From CAZFGN01 sp964518695 (GTDB lineage: Bacteria > Patescibacteriota > Minisyncoccia > UBA6257 > Colwellbacteraceae): a stretch of DNA of 37,141 nucleotides. Position 1 is the first letter of the stretch, and the number at the start of each line of letters is the position of its first letter. Made by a program: the position numbers and the translations under genes. Below are positions 7,799-14,093 of this stretch, piece after piece. The stretch spans positions 1-37,141 of the forward strand of contig CAZFGN010000005.1 of assembly GCA_964518695.1 (NCBI GenBank). Direction: 5' to 3'. The notes below the pieces were generated by a model. It was not told where the DNA came from and did no database searches. It saw only the letters and a program-made list of their open reading frames with translations.

Positions 7799-7800
7799 CT

Positions 7801-8436
7801 ATGAAAAAAATATATTTTGTAAGACATGGAGAGAGTGATGGTAATATTGGTAAATCACATCAAGAGGCAACTTCTTCACTTACAGAAAAGGGACGAGGTC
7901 AAGCGAATTTTATTGCCGAGCGATGCACAAAGTTGCTAATTGAGTTAGTCATCTCGAGCACGATGAACCGCGCCAAGCAAACTGCGGAGGTAATCGTAGA
8001 AAAAATTAGTAAACCAATAGAATATTCTGATCTTTTTAGTGAACGCCGCCGTCCAAAAGAACAATTAGGATCACTTAGAGATGACCCGAAAGCGCTTGAG
8101 GCTCAAGAGGCAATAACGAAAAATTTCGCAGTTCCCGGATTTCGCTTCTCGGATGAGGAAAATTTTGACGATTTGAAAGAACGTGCCGGAAAGGCTCTAG
8201 CGCATCTGAAGGATAGGCCGGAGAGCAACATATTGGTTGTTACCCATAGTTTTTTTATGACAACTATTACCGCTTACGCGATTTTTGGTGAAGATTTAAC
8301 GGCGTTAGAATGTAGAAAATTTGCCGATAAGTTTCATATGGAAAACACTGGTATCACTATTCTTGGTTTTGAGGAAAAAGGCAGGAAATCCCCCTGGTGG
8401 CTTTGGGTATGGAATGACCACACGCATCTTGGTTAA
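7801..8436 (+). CDS. histidine phosphatase superfamily protein (phosphoglycerate mutase-like)
   Basis: A 211-residue branch-1 histidine phosphatase. The catalytic phospho-acceptor is His9 in FVRHGESDGN, and Arg57 in SSTMNRAKQTAE, Glu81 in the ERRRP stretch and the second histidine His149 in VVTHSFF complete the site. The substrate is not predictable: members include mutases, sugar or nucleotide phosphatases and regulators. The ATG at 7801 is preferred over an in-frame start inside the tRNA. The gene begins two bases after the tRNA-Gln discriminator, so both are probably made as one transcript, and tRNA 3' processing would leave a leaderless mRNA. Confidence 0.9.
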   Translation: MKKIYFVRHGESDGNIGKSHQEATSSLTEKGRGQANFIAERCTKLLIELVISSTMNRAKQTAEVIVEKISKPIEYSDLFSERRRPKEQLGSLRDDPKALEAQEAITKNFAVPGFRFSDEENFDDLKERAGKALAHLKDRPESNILVVTHSFFMTTITAYAIFGEDLTALECRKFADKFHMENTGITILGFEEKGRKSPWWLWVWNDHTHLG

Positions 8437-8461
8437 GTTATTAAAAACTAATCAGATCAAT

Positions 8462-8467
8462 TATACT
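8462..8467 (+). promoter_or_regulatory. -10 box of the nuclease-like gene
   Basis: TATACT ends 9 nt before the ATG at 8477, the same geometry as at pgk, dnaX and other genes here. It fits a leaderless or very short-leader transcript. Confidence 0.5.
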
Positions 8468-8476
8468 TGAATAGCA

Positions 8477-9232
8477 ATGTCAGAATTTTATCAAGGTAAA
8501 AGGCAGAGAAATCTTTTTAATCCCGACGCAGTGGAACCGTATAAGATAAGTCGAAGTAAGATTGACCTCTTTTTAAAATGCGCGCGTTGTTTCTATTTAG
8601 ACAGGCGTTTGGGGATTTCTCAACCACCAGGTTTTCCTTTTAATTTGAATACGGCCGTAGATACGCTTTTGAAAAAAGAATTTGATATACATCGGGCGGC
8701 TAACACTATCCATCCTCTTATGGAAAGTTATGGGTTGGAACTTGTTCCTTTCAACCATGAAAAGATGGATGAATGGAGAGATTCTCTGAGGCGTGGCATA
8801 CAATATCTTCATCCGGAAACTAACTTGATTATAACGGGAGGAATAGACGACATCTGGGTAGATAGAGATGGCAAACTAAGTATTGTGGATTACAAAGCTA
8901 CCTCGAAAAGTGGAGGGGTTAGCCTGGATGCCGATTGGCAAATAGGCTACAAGAGGCAGATGGAGATATATCAATGGCTTTTCAGGCAAAACGGTTTTAA
9001 GGTGAGTGAGATTGGCTACTTTGTCTACTGCAATGGAGATACCGATAAAGGAGCTTTTGATGGCAAGTTAGAGTTCAATATAAAGATAATCCCCTACGAA
9101 GGCAATGACAGTTGGGTGGAAGGAACGATTAAGGATTTACACACTTGTCTTATAAGCCAAAATATTCCTGAGTCGAACCGGTTATGTGATTTTTGTTCTT
9201 ATAGACTTTTGGCAAGGGAGGTAGAGGCGTAA
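8477..9232 (+). CDS. PD-(D/E)XK nuclease-like protein (RecB/Cas4-like domain)
   Basis: A 251-residue stand-alone protein of the PDDEXK_1 type. It opens with KISRSKIDLFLKCARCFYL, the usual entry of RecB/Cas4-like nucleases. It then has an acidic residue in GGIDDIW (Asp124/Asp125), the catalytic IVDYK (Asp138, Lys140), and a QMEIYQWLF helix (Gln161, Tyr165), in the order of the RecB-nuclease motif set. Two cysteine pairs, Cys35/Cys38 and Cys237/Cys240, could hold an iron-sulfur cluster as in Cas4/AddB, although the spacing is not the classic one. No cas genes or helicase are adjacent, so a DNA repair role is more likely than CRISPR adaptation. It ends at a bidirectional terminator shared with rnpB. 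Confidence 0.85.
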   Translation: MSEFYQGKRQRNLFNPDAVEPYKISRSKIDLFLKCARCFYLDRRLGISQPPGFPFNLNTAVDTLLKKEFDIHRAANTIHPLMESYGLELVPFNHEKMDEWRDSLRRGIQYLHPETNLIITGGIDDIWVDRDGKLSIVDYKATSKSGGVSLDADWQIGYKRQMEIYQWLFRQNGFKVSEIGYFVYCNGDTDKGAFDGKLEFNIKIIPYEGNDSWVEGTIKDLHTCLISQNIPESNRLCDFCSYRLLAREVEA

Positions 9233-9240
9233 ACATAATA

Positions 9241-9274
9241 AATAGAACTGACCCCCTAAGGAGTCAGTTCTATT
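9241..9274. terminator. bidirectional terminator between the nuclease-like gene and rnpB
   Basis: A perfect 12-bp inverted repeat (9241-9252 with 9263-9274, aatagaactgac) encloses a short GC-rich loop region. It sits 9 nt after the stop at 9232 and directly at the 3' end of the oppositely oriented RNase P RNA. It can serve both converging transcripts; the flanking T-runs are weak. Confidence 0.7.
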
Positions 9275-9622
9275 GTAGGTAATTCATAAGCCGGATTCTG
9301 TCTGCGCCACGCTTTTAGCATAGCGGAGATAGTAATTTATCTAGACCTTTGATTACTCGTAGGCTCAAGCGGCACTTCCGCCTCATCGGCGGACACGACC
9401 TTGCACCCGGTAAGGATTTAGCCGTTTCACCTCTGCTTTTTGATCCCTATGGCAGAATTAGACCATCTACGTTGGGGTTGGGTCTTCTCATTTCCTTTCG
9501 AAAATGGACGTCTCTGTTCGCACCTCTTCCGCCTCATTGTGCGGACGACGGCTGTTAGCCGTTACCTTTTTATCCGCCTCATCGGCGGAGAGTGTCCGGA
9601 CTTTCCTCTTTACCAAATTCTA
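9275..9622 (-). ncRNA. rnpB: RNase P RNA (bacterial type A-like, compact)
   Basis: Read on the minus strand, the 5' P4 strand GAGGAAAGTCCGGAC (9609-9595), the conserved AGAGGTGCGAACAGAGA block, the CCGGGTGCAAGG block, GCTTGAGCC and the 3' P4 strand CAGAATCCGGCTTAT (9300-9286) occur in the right order. Ends are approximate. Between GCAAGG and GCTTGAGCC, where type A RNAs usually carry P15-P17 with the GGU that pairs with tRNA CCA, there is only a short hairpin (9377-9393) without GGU. The same 17-nt hairpin sequence (TCCGCC-GATGA-GGCGGA in the RNA) recurs near the 5' end at 9573-9589, with a variant at 9528-9545. Confidence 0.93.
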
Positions 9623-9693
9623 GGAAATATAAAGAACTTGCATGAAAGGTATTTATTAGAATTAATAAAGCTACTATCTGAATTGCCTAGTTT

Positions 9694-9722
9694 ATTGTAT
9701 AAGAATATTATCTTTTTTTCAA
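9694..9722 (-). promoter_or_regulatory. candidate rnpB promoter
   Basis: On the minus strand TTGAAA (9722-9717) and TACAAT (9699-9694) are separated by exactly 17 nt. Transcription would start near 9687, giving an RNase P RNA precursor with a 5' leader of about 65 nt. The region 9623-9770 has no other recognisable feature and is very AT-rich. Confidence 0.5.
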
Positions 9723-9770
9723 TAGGGTTATTTTTATTCACTATTACGAATATAAATTGTTTGTGATATG

Positions 9771-9811
9771 AAAAAGAAAAAGCGGCAGAGGTCACAAGGA
9801 CACACTGCCAC
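9771..9811 (-). terminator. Rho-independent terminator after the small membrane protein gene
   Basis: On the minus strand, stem GTGGCAG/CTGCCGC (9811-9805 with 9788-9782) is followed by TTTTTCTTTTT. It ends the transcript of the 86-codon gene, 66 nt after its stop. Confidence 0.7.
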
Positions 9812-9877
9812 TTCACTTTGGGTGGGGTTGAAACTAACGAAAGAAACAAAGAACAAGAATGAAAGAACTAATGAACC

Positions 9878-10138
9878 CTAGCGGCTAAGGTTCTGGTTTG
9901 ACGGCAGCGGATTTCGCTGGCCGCGATTTCGGCTCCAAGAGAGCCAAACCAACATGCCAAGGATTATCGCGATTACAATACCTATTCCGAGAACCATTCC
10001 CTCCGTCGAAAGTGACGTGAGAGATTTAATTCCACGGGTGATATATCTATGGAAGTAATACGTAAGTACACTTGCACAGATAAAGGTAACGAAAATCTCG
10101 CGAATCTTAGCGGCAAAATCCAATACTTGATTTCTCAT
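9878..10138 (-). CDS. small two-helix membrane protein, unknown function
   Basis: An 86-residue reading frame with two likely membrane segments (about residues 16-32 and 48-68) and a basic, polar C-terminus (SWSRNRGQRNPLP). I recognise no family. It has no clear Shine-Dalgarno or -10 box at the start, but a good terminator follows at 9771-9811. Upstream of it lie a tandem 10-bp repeat and a long hairpin. It could be a real small membrane protein or a chance frame; the membrane pattern and the terminator favour a gene. Confidence 0.5.
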   Translation of the reverse strand: MRNQVLDFAAKIREIFVTFICASVLTYYFHRYITRGIKSLTSLSTEGMVLGIGIVIAIILGMLVWLSWSRNRGQRNPLPSNQNLSR

Positions 10139-10167
10139 ATACGCATAAGGGTGAATAACTAGACCTA

Positions 10168-10187
10168 TATATAGTTGTATATAGTTG
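10168..10187. repeat. two tandem copies of a 10-bp AT-rich unit
   Basis: The unit tatatagttg occurs twice head to tail, 30-50 bp upstream of the 86-codon gene. It may be part of its promoter region or a simple repeat. Confidence 0.6.
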
Positions 10188-10217
10188 TAGCTGATACCCT
10201 TTAAAGAACTTTAGTGA

Positions 10218-10277
10218 ATAAAATCAATTCGACCTCACGTGCAAACCCCTTATGCACGTGAAGGAAATTGATTTTAT
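10218..10277. repeat. long intergenic hairpin, possible terminator of rnhA
   Basis: Outer arms 10218-10229/10266-10277 (ataaaatcaatt) pair over 12 bp and inner arms 10236-10243/10253-10260 (cacgtgca) over 8 bp, sharing one centre, with small internal loops. It starts 26 nt downstream of the rnhA stop. On the minus strand the 3' arm is T-rich (GATTTTATT), so it may end the rnhA transcript. Confidence 0.65.
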
Positions 10278-10302
10278 GGGACGTATAATACCATAAGAAG
10301 AG

Positions 10303-10731
10303 CTAGATGTCAAGGGCATCTAAGGCTTGATTTACCATTCTGTCTGCTCCCTTATTTTGTTCTCTGGGGATATGGATAATACTAACTTTCTTAAAATCTT
10401 GTTTAAGGTTCCAAACTTCTATGAATAAGAGTCCAAGATTAACATCTTTGACTTTGTAAGAGCCATTTAATTGTTTGGTTAAAAGCTCGCTGTCGGTACG
10501 GATATCGATTTCCGATAATTTAGTATTTTTCTTGCCTATCAACTGTTTAGCCTTTTTTAAAGCAAAGATTACAGCAAGGTATTCAGCCACATTGTTTGTA
10601 GTACTGCCGATTTTCTCGCCATACTCTTTGGTGTCACCCCCTATGTTAATAACAACTCCAATAGCTGCCGGACCAGGATTCCCTCTAGCTCCACCATCAG
10701 TATGTATAATTATTTTTTTTGGATTGTCCAT
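10303..10731 (-). CDS. rnhA: ribonuclease HI family protein
   Basis: RNase H degrades the RNA strand of RNA-DNA hybrids, for example Okazaki primers and R-loops. The 142-residue protein carries the full catalytic set: Asp12 in HTDGGARGNPGP, Glu50 in NNVAEYLAV, Asp80 in RTDSELL and Asp130 in NKGADRMVNQALD. It lacks the basic-protrusion loop of E. coli RNase HI, placing it with the short archaeal/Gram-positive-type enzymes. A TATATT box (10747-10742) lies 10 nt before the ATG and overlaps the edge of palindromic element copy 2. Confidence 0.95.
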   Translation of the reverse strand: MDNPKKIIIHTDGGARGNPGPAAIGVVINIGGDTKEYGEKIGSTTNNVAEYLAVIFALKKAKQLIGKKNTKLSEIDIRTDSELLTKQLNGSYKVKDVNLGLLFIEVWNLKQDFKKVSIIHIPREQNKGADRMVNQALDALDI

Positions 10732-10741
10732 TTTCCAGCTT

Positions 10742-10779
10742 AATATACTACATGTCCGATCGGCGATGTAGTATACTAA
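10742..10779. repeat. palindromic element, copy 2
   Basis: Near-identical to the element at 7196-7233: over 10745-10780 versus 7200-7235 there are three differences, all C/T. The palindrome is centred on CCGATCGG with arms atactacat/atgtagtat. Compared with copy 1, the arm pairings are here fully Watson-Crick (one G-T wobble and one mismatch repaired). It lies between pgk and rnhA, and its left edge supplies the putative -10 box of rnhA. Confidence 0.75.
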
Positions 10780-10785
10780 TACTTT

Positions 10786-11871
10786 CTATCTTCTTTGTAG
10801 TTTCAAGACCACCAAAGCGGGCAATTTTTTTCCGGAGAAAAATTCGAGCATTGCTCCGCCACCAGTAGATAAAAAAAAGTTTTTATTTTTTAGTTTAAGA
10901 TTGCTAGTAATTAGTTTAAGTGAGGCAATGGTTTCTCCTCCGCCTACTACAACTTTAGCTCTTCTGTTCCGTAGAATCGCTTGCCAGATAGCTTTCGTAC
11001 CCTTTGAAAATTCTTTTTTTTCAAACAGTCCCATTGGCCCACCCCAGACAACAGTTGCCGCAGATTTTATTATATCTGAATAAATTTTTATAGTTTTAGG
11101 GCCAATATCTAGGATTTGATTGTCTGTTTTGCTAGAATCTTGTGGGATTACTATTTTGGGGTTTTTCAGAAGTTCTTTGGCTATATCCAACTCGTGTGCC
11201 TCAAAGAGAGATTTACCGATGTTTATTCCGCTAGCCTTCAAAAATGTATTAGCCGGTCCCCCACCTAAAAGAATATGGTTAACTTGCGGAAGCATTTTTT
11301 TTATCACGTCTATTTTATCTGATGCCTTAGCTCCACCGATTATAAGCACAAAAGGTTTCTTAGGGTGAGAAGCTATTTTAGAAAGGATTGCAACTTCTTT
11401 AGTGAAGGCGGGACTAGGTTTGATCTTTAAAAATTTGGCAATCCCCACATTAGAAGCGTTGCCTCTATGGCTTGTAGCGAAATCGTCGTTCACATATTTT
11501 GTGCCAAGAGATGCTAGTGTTTTGGCAAGGCCTGGATTATTTTTACGTTCACCGGGAAGAAACCTTAAGTTTTCTAAGAGAAATACAGCTCCTCCTTTGG
11601 CCTTGGAGATATTTTCCTTAATCTCTTTGAACTCAAACTCAGGCAAAAAGATAACTTTCTTTTTAAGTTTTTTTTCAAAGAGCGATTTAAAGGGCTTGAG
11701 ACTTAACTTACTATCAAAGCCTTCTGGTCTTCCCATATGGCTCAATATAATTACCTTATTAGTTTTTTTACTTAAATTCTCAATAGTCGCGGCAGATTTG
11801 AGGAACCGCAAAGATTTTTCTTTATTTTTCTCCTCAATATCTAAATTTATTCTTATAAGATATGTATCCAT
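10786..11871 (-). CDS. pgk: phosphoglycerate kinase
   Basis: Glycolytic kinase converting 1,3-bisphosphoglycerate and ADP to 3-phosphoglycerate and ATP. The 361-residue protein shows LSHMGRPEG, LENLRFLPGE, PFVLIIGGAKASDKI, LLGGGPANTF, VVWGGPMGLFE and VVGGGETIA in family order. It is about 30-40 residues short of typical PGK. The N-terminal substrate loop, normally VRVDFNVP, reads IRINLDIEE, and the usual NDAFGTAHR reads NDDFATSHR; both are departures near the 3-phosphoglycerate site. TATACT lies 9 nt before the ATG with a TTCAAA -35-like hexamer 17 nt further up, so the gene probably has its own leaderless transcript. Confidence 0.95.
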   Translation of the reverse strand: MDTYLIRINLDIEEKNKEKSLRFLKSAATIENLSKKTNKVIILSHMGRPEGFDSKLSLKPFKSLFEKKLKKKVIFLPEFEFKEIKENISKAKGGAVFLLENLRFLPGERKNNPGLAKTLASLGTKYVNDDFATSHRGNASNVGIAKFLKIKPSPAFTKEVAILSKIASHPKKPFVLIIGGAKASDKIDVIKKMLPQVNHILLGGGPANTFLKASGINIGKSLFEAHELDIAKELLKNPKIVIPQDSSKTDNQILDIGPKTIKIYSDIIKSAATVVWGGPMGLFEKKEFSKGTKAIWQAILRNRRAKVVVGGGETIASLKLITSNLKLKNKNFFLSTGGGAMLEFFSGKKLPALVVLKLQRR

Positions 11872-11880
11872 AGTTGATCT

Positions 11881-11886
11881 AGTATA
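11881..11886 (-). promoter_or_regulatory. pgk -10 box
   Basis: TATACT on the minus strand ends 9 nt before the pgk ATG. TTCAAA lies 17 nt upstream of it as a plausible -35. There is no Shine-Dalgarno sequence in the 9 nt. Confidence 0.55.
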
Positions 11887-11944
11887 GCTTAAAAAAAGAT
11901 AATTTTGAAGAATGTAACATTTCTTTGGTTCTTCAATATATTAA

Positions 11945-12040
11945 ATCTAAACCCCTTCCGAAGAAGGGGCTTAGACCAACAAATAATGAAGGGCAATTCT
12001 TGGCCGACAAGTCGTCAAGCATTACTCGTCACTCATTCTG
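11945..12040 (-). ncRNA. candidate small RNA with own promoter and hairpin end
   Basis: Just after the gtrA-like stop, the minus strand has TTGACT, a 17-nt spacer and TATAAT, placing a start near 12040. About 90 nt downstream a strong hairpin (ccccttc/gaagggg, 11952-11958 with 11963-11969, tetraloop-like ttcg on the transcript) is followed by TTTAGATTT. The stretch between has no convincing reading frame and no match to SRP RNA, 6S RNA or tmRNA that I can see. It could instead be a 5' leader of pgk with an attenuator. Confidence 0.5.
11949..11972 (-). terminator. hairpin ending the candidate small RNA
   Basis: Stem of 7 GC-rich pairs (11952-11958/11963-11969) with flanking A-T pairs, followed on the minus strand by TTTAGATTTAAT. 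The T-tract is interrupted, so efficiency is uncertain. Confidence 0.55.
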
Positions 12041-12046
12041 GGGATG

Positions 12047-12075
12047 ATTATAGACTAAGCTTATTTTAAAGTCAA
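12047..12075 (-). promoter_or_regulatory. consensus-like sigma-70 promoter after the gtrA-like gene
   Basis: TTGACT (12075-12070) and TATAAT (12052-12047) are spaced by 17 nt, the best promoter match in the window. It directs transcription away from the end of the gtrA-like gene toward 11945 and pgk. Confidence 0.65.
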
Positions 12076-12504
12076 CTACTTCTTGAAAACAAAGAATTTA
12101 TAGCCGACGAAGTTAGAAACCAAAGAAACTCCACTGGCTACCATTTTGGCTATAAAGATCCAGGAGATAGGCCCAATCTGTTCAAAAGGAGGCCTGATAA
12201 ATTCAGTAATGCCGTAGACTACGACATCGTTTATGTATAAACCCATTAAACTCACCATCAAAAATTTTGAAACCTCTATCGTACGGACAGATTGTGGCCC
12301 CAAACCAAAAGTCCAGTATTTATTCATAAAATAGCTGTTAGTCACTGCAGTAAGGAAGGCAATGCTGTTTAGAACTATTAGCCCGCCACCACTTTGAATG
12401 TCGGTTAAATAAATAAGTGACCTTAAAATGCCAAAATCAATGGCCGTATTAACTAAACCTACAGTTATGAATCGCGATAACTGATAAATAAGCGCGGAGT
12501 TCAT
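12076..12504 (-). CDS. GtrA family membrane protein
   Basis: A 142-residue protein with four membrane segments. It has the GtrA pattern: FITVGLVNTAIDFGIL in helix 1, NSYFMNKYWTFG between helices 2 and 3, and a C-terminal VSNFVGYKFFVF. The family is linked to translocation or flipping of lipid-linked sugars during cell-surface polysaccharide synthesis. No glycosyltransferase partner is adjacent here. A TATAGT box lies about 25 nt upstream of the ATG. It is followed directly by the promoter at 12047-12075. Confidence 0.9.
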   Translation of the reverse strand: MNSALIYQLSRFITVGLVNTAIDFGILRSLIYLTDIQSGGGLIVLNSIAFLTAVTNSYFMNKYWTFGLGPQSVRTIEVSKFLMVSLMGLYINDVVVYGITEFIRPPFEQIGPISWIFIAKMVASGVSLVSNFVGYKFFVFKK

Positions 12505-12577
12505 TTAGAGGAACGGAAAGCTTAGAGACACTATAATTACTAGTGCGAATATAATTATAAATATTTTAGAAATTATC

Positions 12578-13339
12578 TTATTCAATTTCATAAGTTACAT
12601 TCACCTGAATAGTTACCTCTTCTGTTCCTGGCTGTATTGTTGGTAGAGGTGATTGGCTAATGTAGTCTAGCCCTCCGACATTGCGTTCAAAGGAAGGATA
12701 AGGATACGGAAGATATGGAGGTCCGTTCTGATTTTCCGAAAAATTGATTACCCTCTTGATTCTAACTCCTTTTAGTGATGCCATTTCAGCAGCCTTTTGA
12801 TGCGCCTTTGAAAAGGCTTCACTCCTGGCTTCGATTAAATATTTATCTCGCTCATCAACCTCAAAAGAAACCGAGCCTATTTGATTAACGCCTAATTCCG
12901 AAAGGCCACCGATAATTTTTGCAACTTTATTTAAATCCCGAATTTTAACTAACGTCGTCTGATTTAGAGTATAACCTGTAATAAAAGATTGCCTTCGCGT
13001 TTCGTTGTATTCATAACGCGGTGAGAGACTATAATTGGTCGTTTTTATATCTTTCTCGTTCACCCCCTGACTTTTCACAAAATCTATAGCCGCGGTCATT
13101 TTTTTGGAATTATCTGTCTGTAAAATCTCCGGATTAGAACCTTCTGAAACAACCGAGAAAGAAGTTTTAGCAATATCAGGAGAAACCGTTGCTTTGCCTT
13201 CAGCGTTTACATTAATAGTTTTCGATGGGCTCAAAGATAAACTCCACTTTAAGGCCGCATTGCTCATCAAAACGACGGCAAAAACTATAACTACCAATAA
13301 GATATTCCTCAACGCTTGGTTCAAATTCATTTGTGTCAT
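12578..13339 (-). CDS. SIMPL domain (DUF541) protein, membrane-anchored
   Basis: A 253-residue exported protein with one N-terminal membrane segment (about residues 10-28) and a SIMPL/DUF541 domain. Signatures are INVNAEGKATVSPDIA, TTNYSLSPRYEYN, GYTLNQTTLVKIRDL and ARSEAFSKAHQKAAEMA. E. coli YggE of this family is linked to oxidative stress defence, but the molecular role is unknown. The TATAAT box (13351-13346) ends 6 nt before the ATG and lies inside the last codons of tpiA, so the gene has a promoter within its neighbour's coding end. Confidence 0.9.
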   Translation of the reverse strand: MTQMNLNQALRNILLVVIVFAVVLMSNAALKWSLSLSPSKTINVNAEGKATVSPDIAKTSFSVVSEGSNPEILQTDNSKKMTAAIDFVKSQGVNEKDIKTTNYSLSPRYEYNETRRQSFITGYTLNQTTLVKIRDLNKVAKIIGGLSELGVNQIGSVSFEVDERDKYLIEARSEAFSKAHQKAAEMASLKGVRIKRVINFSENQNGPPYLPYPYPSFERNVGGLDYISQSPLPTIQPGTEEVTIQVNVTYEIE

Positions 13340-13341
13340 GA

Positions 13342-14088
13342 CTATATTATACTACTTATTACCCTGTTGAATTCAAGCGCTTCAAGACTGACACCACCAA
13401 CTAAGGCACCGTCAAGTTCCTTTTGGGCAATAAAATTATGAGCGTTTTTAGCGGTTACCGATCCACCATATAAAACTCTAGAATTTCGTATATGGTATAT
13501 AGTATGTAACAGATTTTTGATGAATTTAATCATTTCTACAGCATCTTCCGGAGTATCAGGCCTGCTTCCTTTTTCTGTGCTTATGGCCCAAACAGGTTCA
13601 TAAGCAATTAGTAGCTTGTTAGTTTGATAGTTTTTTGGTTTTTTAGCTAAACCGCTCAAGCCTTTCGTTAATTGAGATTTGATAAATTCTTTTGCCGCCT
13701 TTTTGCCTTGATTGCGGATATCCAACGATTCGCCGACGCACAAAATAACATTAATCCCGGCCTTCAGCGCGGCTTTCACCTTTTTATTAATTAATTCGTC
13801 AGTTTCTGCAAGATAGCGACGGCGTTCGGAATGTCCGATTATAACGTATGTCACTTTAAGATGTCTTAATTGATGCCACGAAACTTCACCAGTATAAGGA
13901 CCGATGTCTCCCCAAAATATGTCTTGCGCACCCAGTTTCGCATATTTAATGGCTTTGCCCACTTGTTCCAAGAATGGATAAGGAGGGGCTATAACAACAC
14001 CTTTCTTATCAATAGATTTGGCTAATCTTATGGCTGAGGTTACATTATGAGGACTTGATTTCCAATTGGCAACTAACAGTTTTAACAT
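13342..14088 (-). CDS. tpiA: triosephosphate isomerase
   Basis: Interconverts dihydroxyacetone phosphate and glyceraldehyde 3-phosphate. From the ATG at 14088 the protein has 248 residues, the family norm. Catalytic residues are present: Lys10 in VANWK, His86 in IIGHSERR and Glu164 in AYEPVWAIS, followed by the phosphate-binding LYGGSVTAKN and GALVGGVSLE. The reading frame stays open upstream to 14136, but the extra 16 residues are not part of the fold and overlap dedA. It follows dedA closely and together with pgk gives this stretch two lower-glycolysis enzymes. Confidence 0.96.
   Translation of the reverse strand: MLKLLVANWKSSPHNVTSAIRLAKSIDKKGVVIAPPYPFLEQVGKAIKYAKLGAQDIFWGDIGPYTGEVSWHQLRHLKVTYVIIGHSERRRYLAETDELINKKVKAALKAGINVILCVGESLDIRNQGKKAAKEFIKSQLTKGLSGLAKKPKNYQTNKLLIAYEPVWAISTEKGSRPDTPEDAVEMIKFIKNLLHTIYHIRNSRVLYGGSVTAKNAHNFIAQKELDGALVGGVSLEALEFNRVISSII
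13346..13351 (-). promoter_or_regulatory. -10 box of the SIMPL gene inside the tpiA end
   Basis: Minus-strand TATAAT overlaps the last tpiA codons and stop and ends 6 nt before the SIMPL ATG, so transcription could begin at the start codon itself. Confidence 0.5.
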
Positions 14089-14093
14089 TGTTT

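Noticed and set aside
7753..7800. In-frame upstream start for the histidine phosphatase inside tRNA-Gln
   Set aside because: The ATG at 7801 starts exactly at the family's N-terminal strand (KKIYFVRHGE); the longer form would translate tRNA sequence.
8477..9232. Reading the nuclease-like gene as Cas4 of a CRISPR system
   Set aside because: No repeat-spacer array and no other cas gene is present anywhere in the window, and the cysteine spacing is not the classic Cas4 one.
9349..9766. Two plus-strand open frames of 69 and 108 codons
   Set aside because: They lie over the RNase P RNA gene, whose conserved P4 strands and core blocks are unmistakable.
9610..9849. Minus-strand open frame of 79 codons
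   Set aside because: It spans the terminator at 9771-9811, the rnpB promoter and the RNase P 5' end; its composition is that of AT-rich non-coding DNA.
11945..12022. 29-codon open frame inside the candidate small RNA
   Set aside because: The frame runs through the hairpin stem and has no recognisable sequence; its overlap with a four-codon frame (TAATG) is probably chance.
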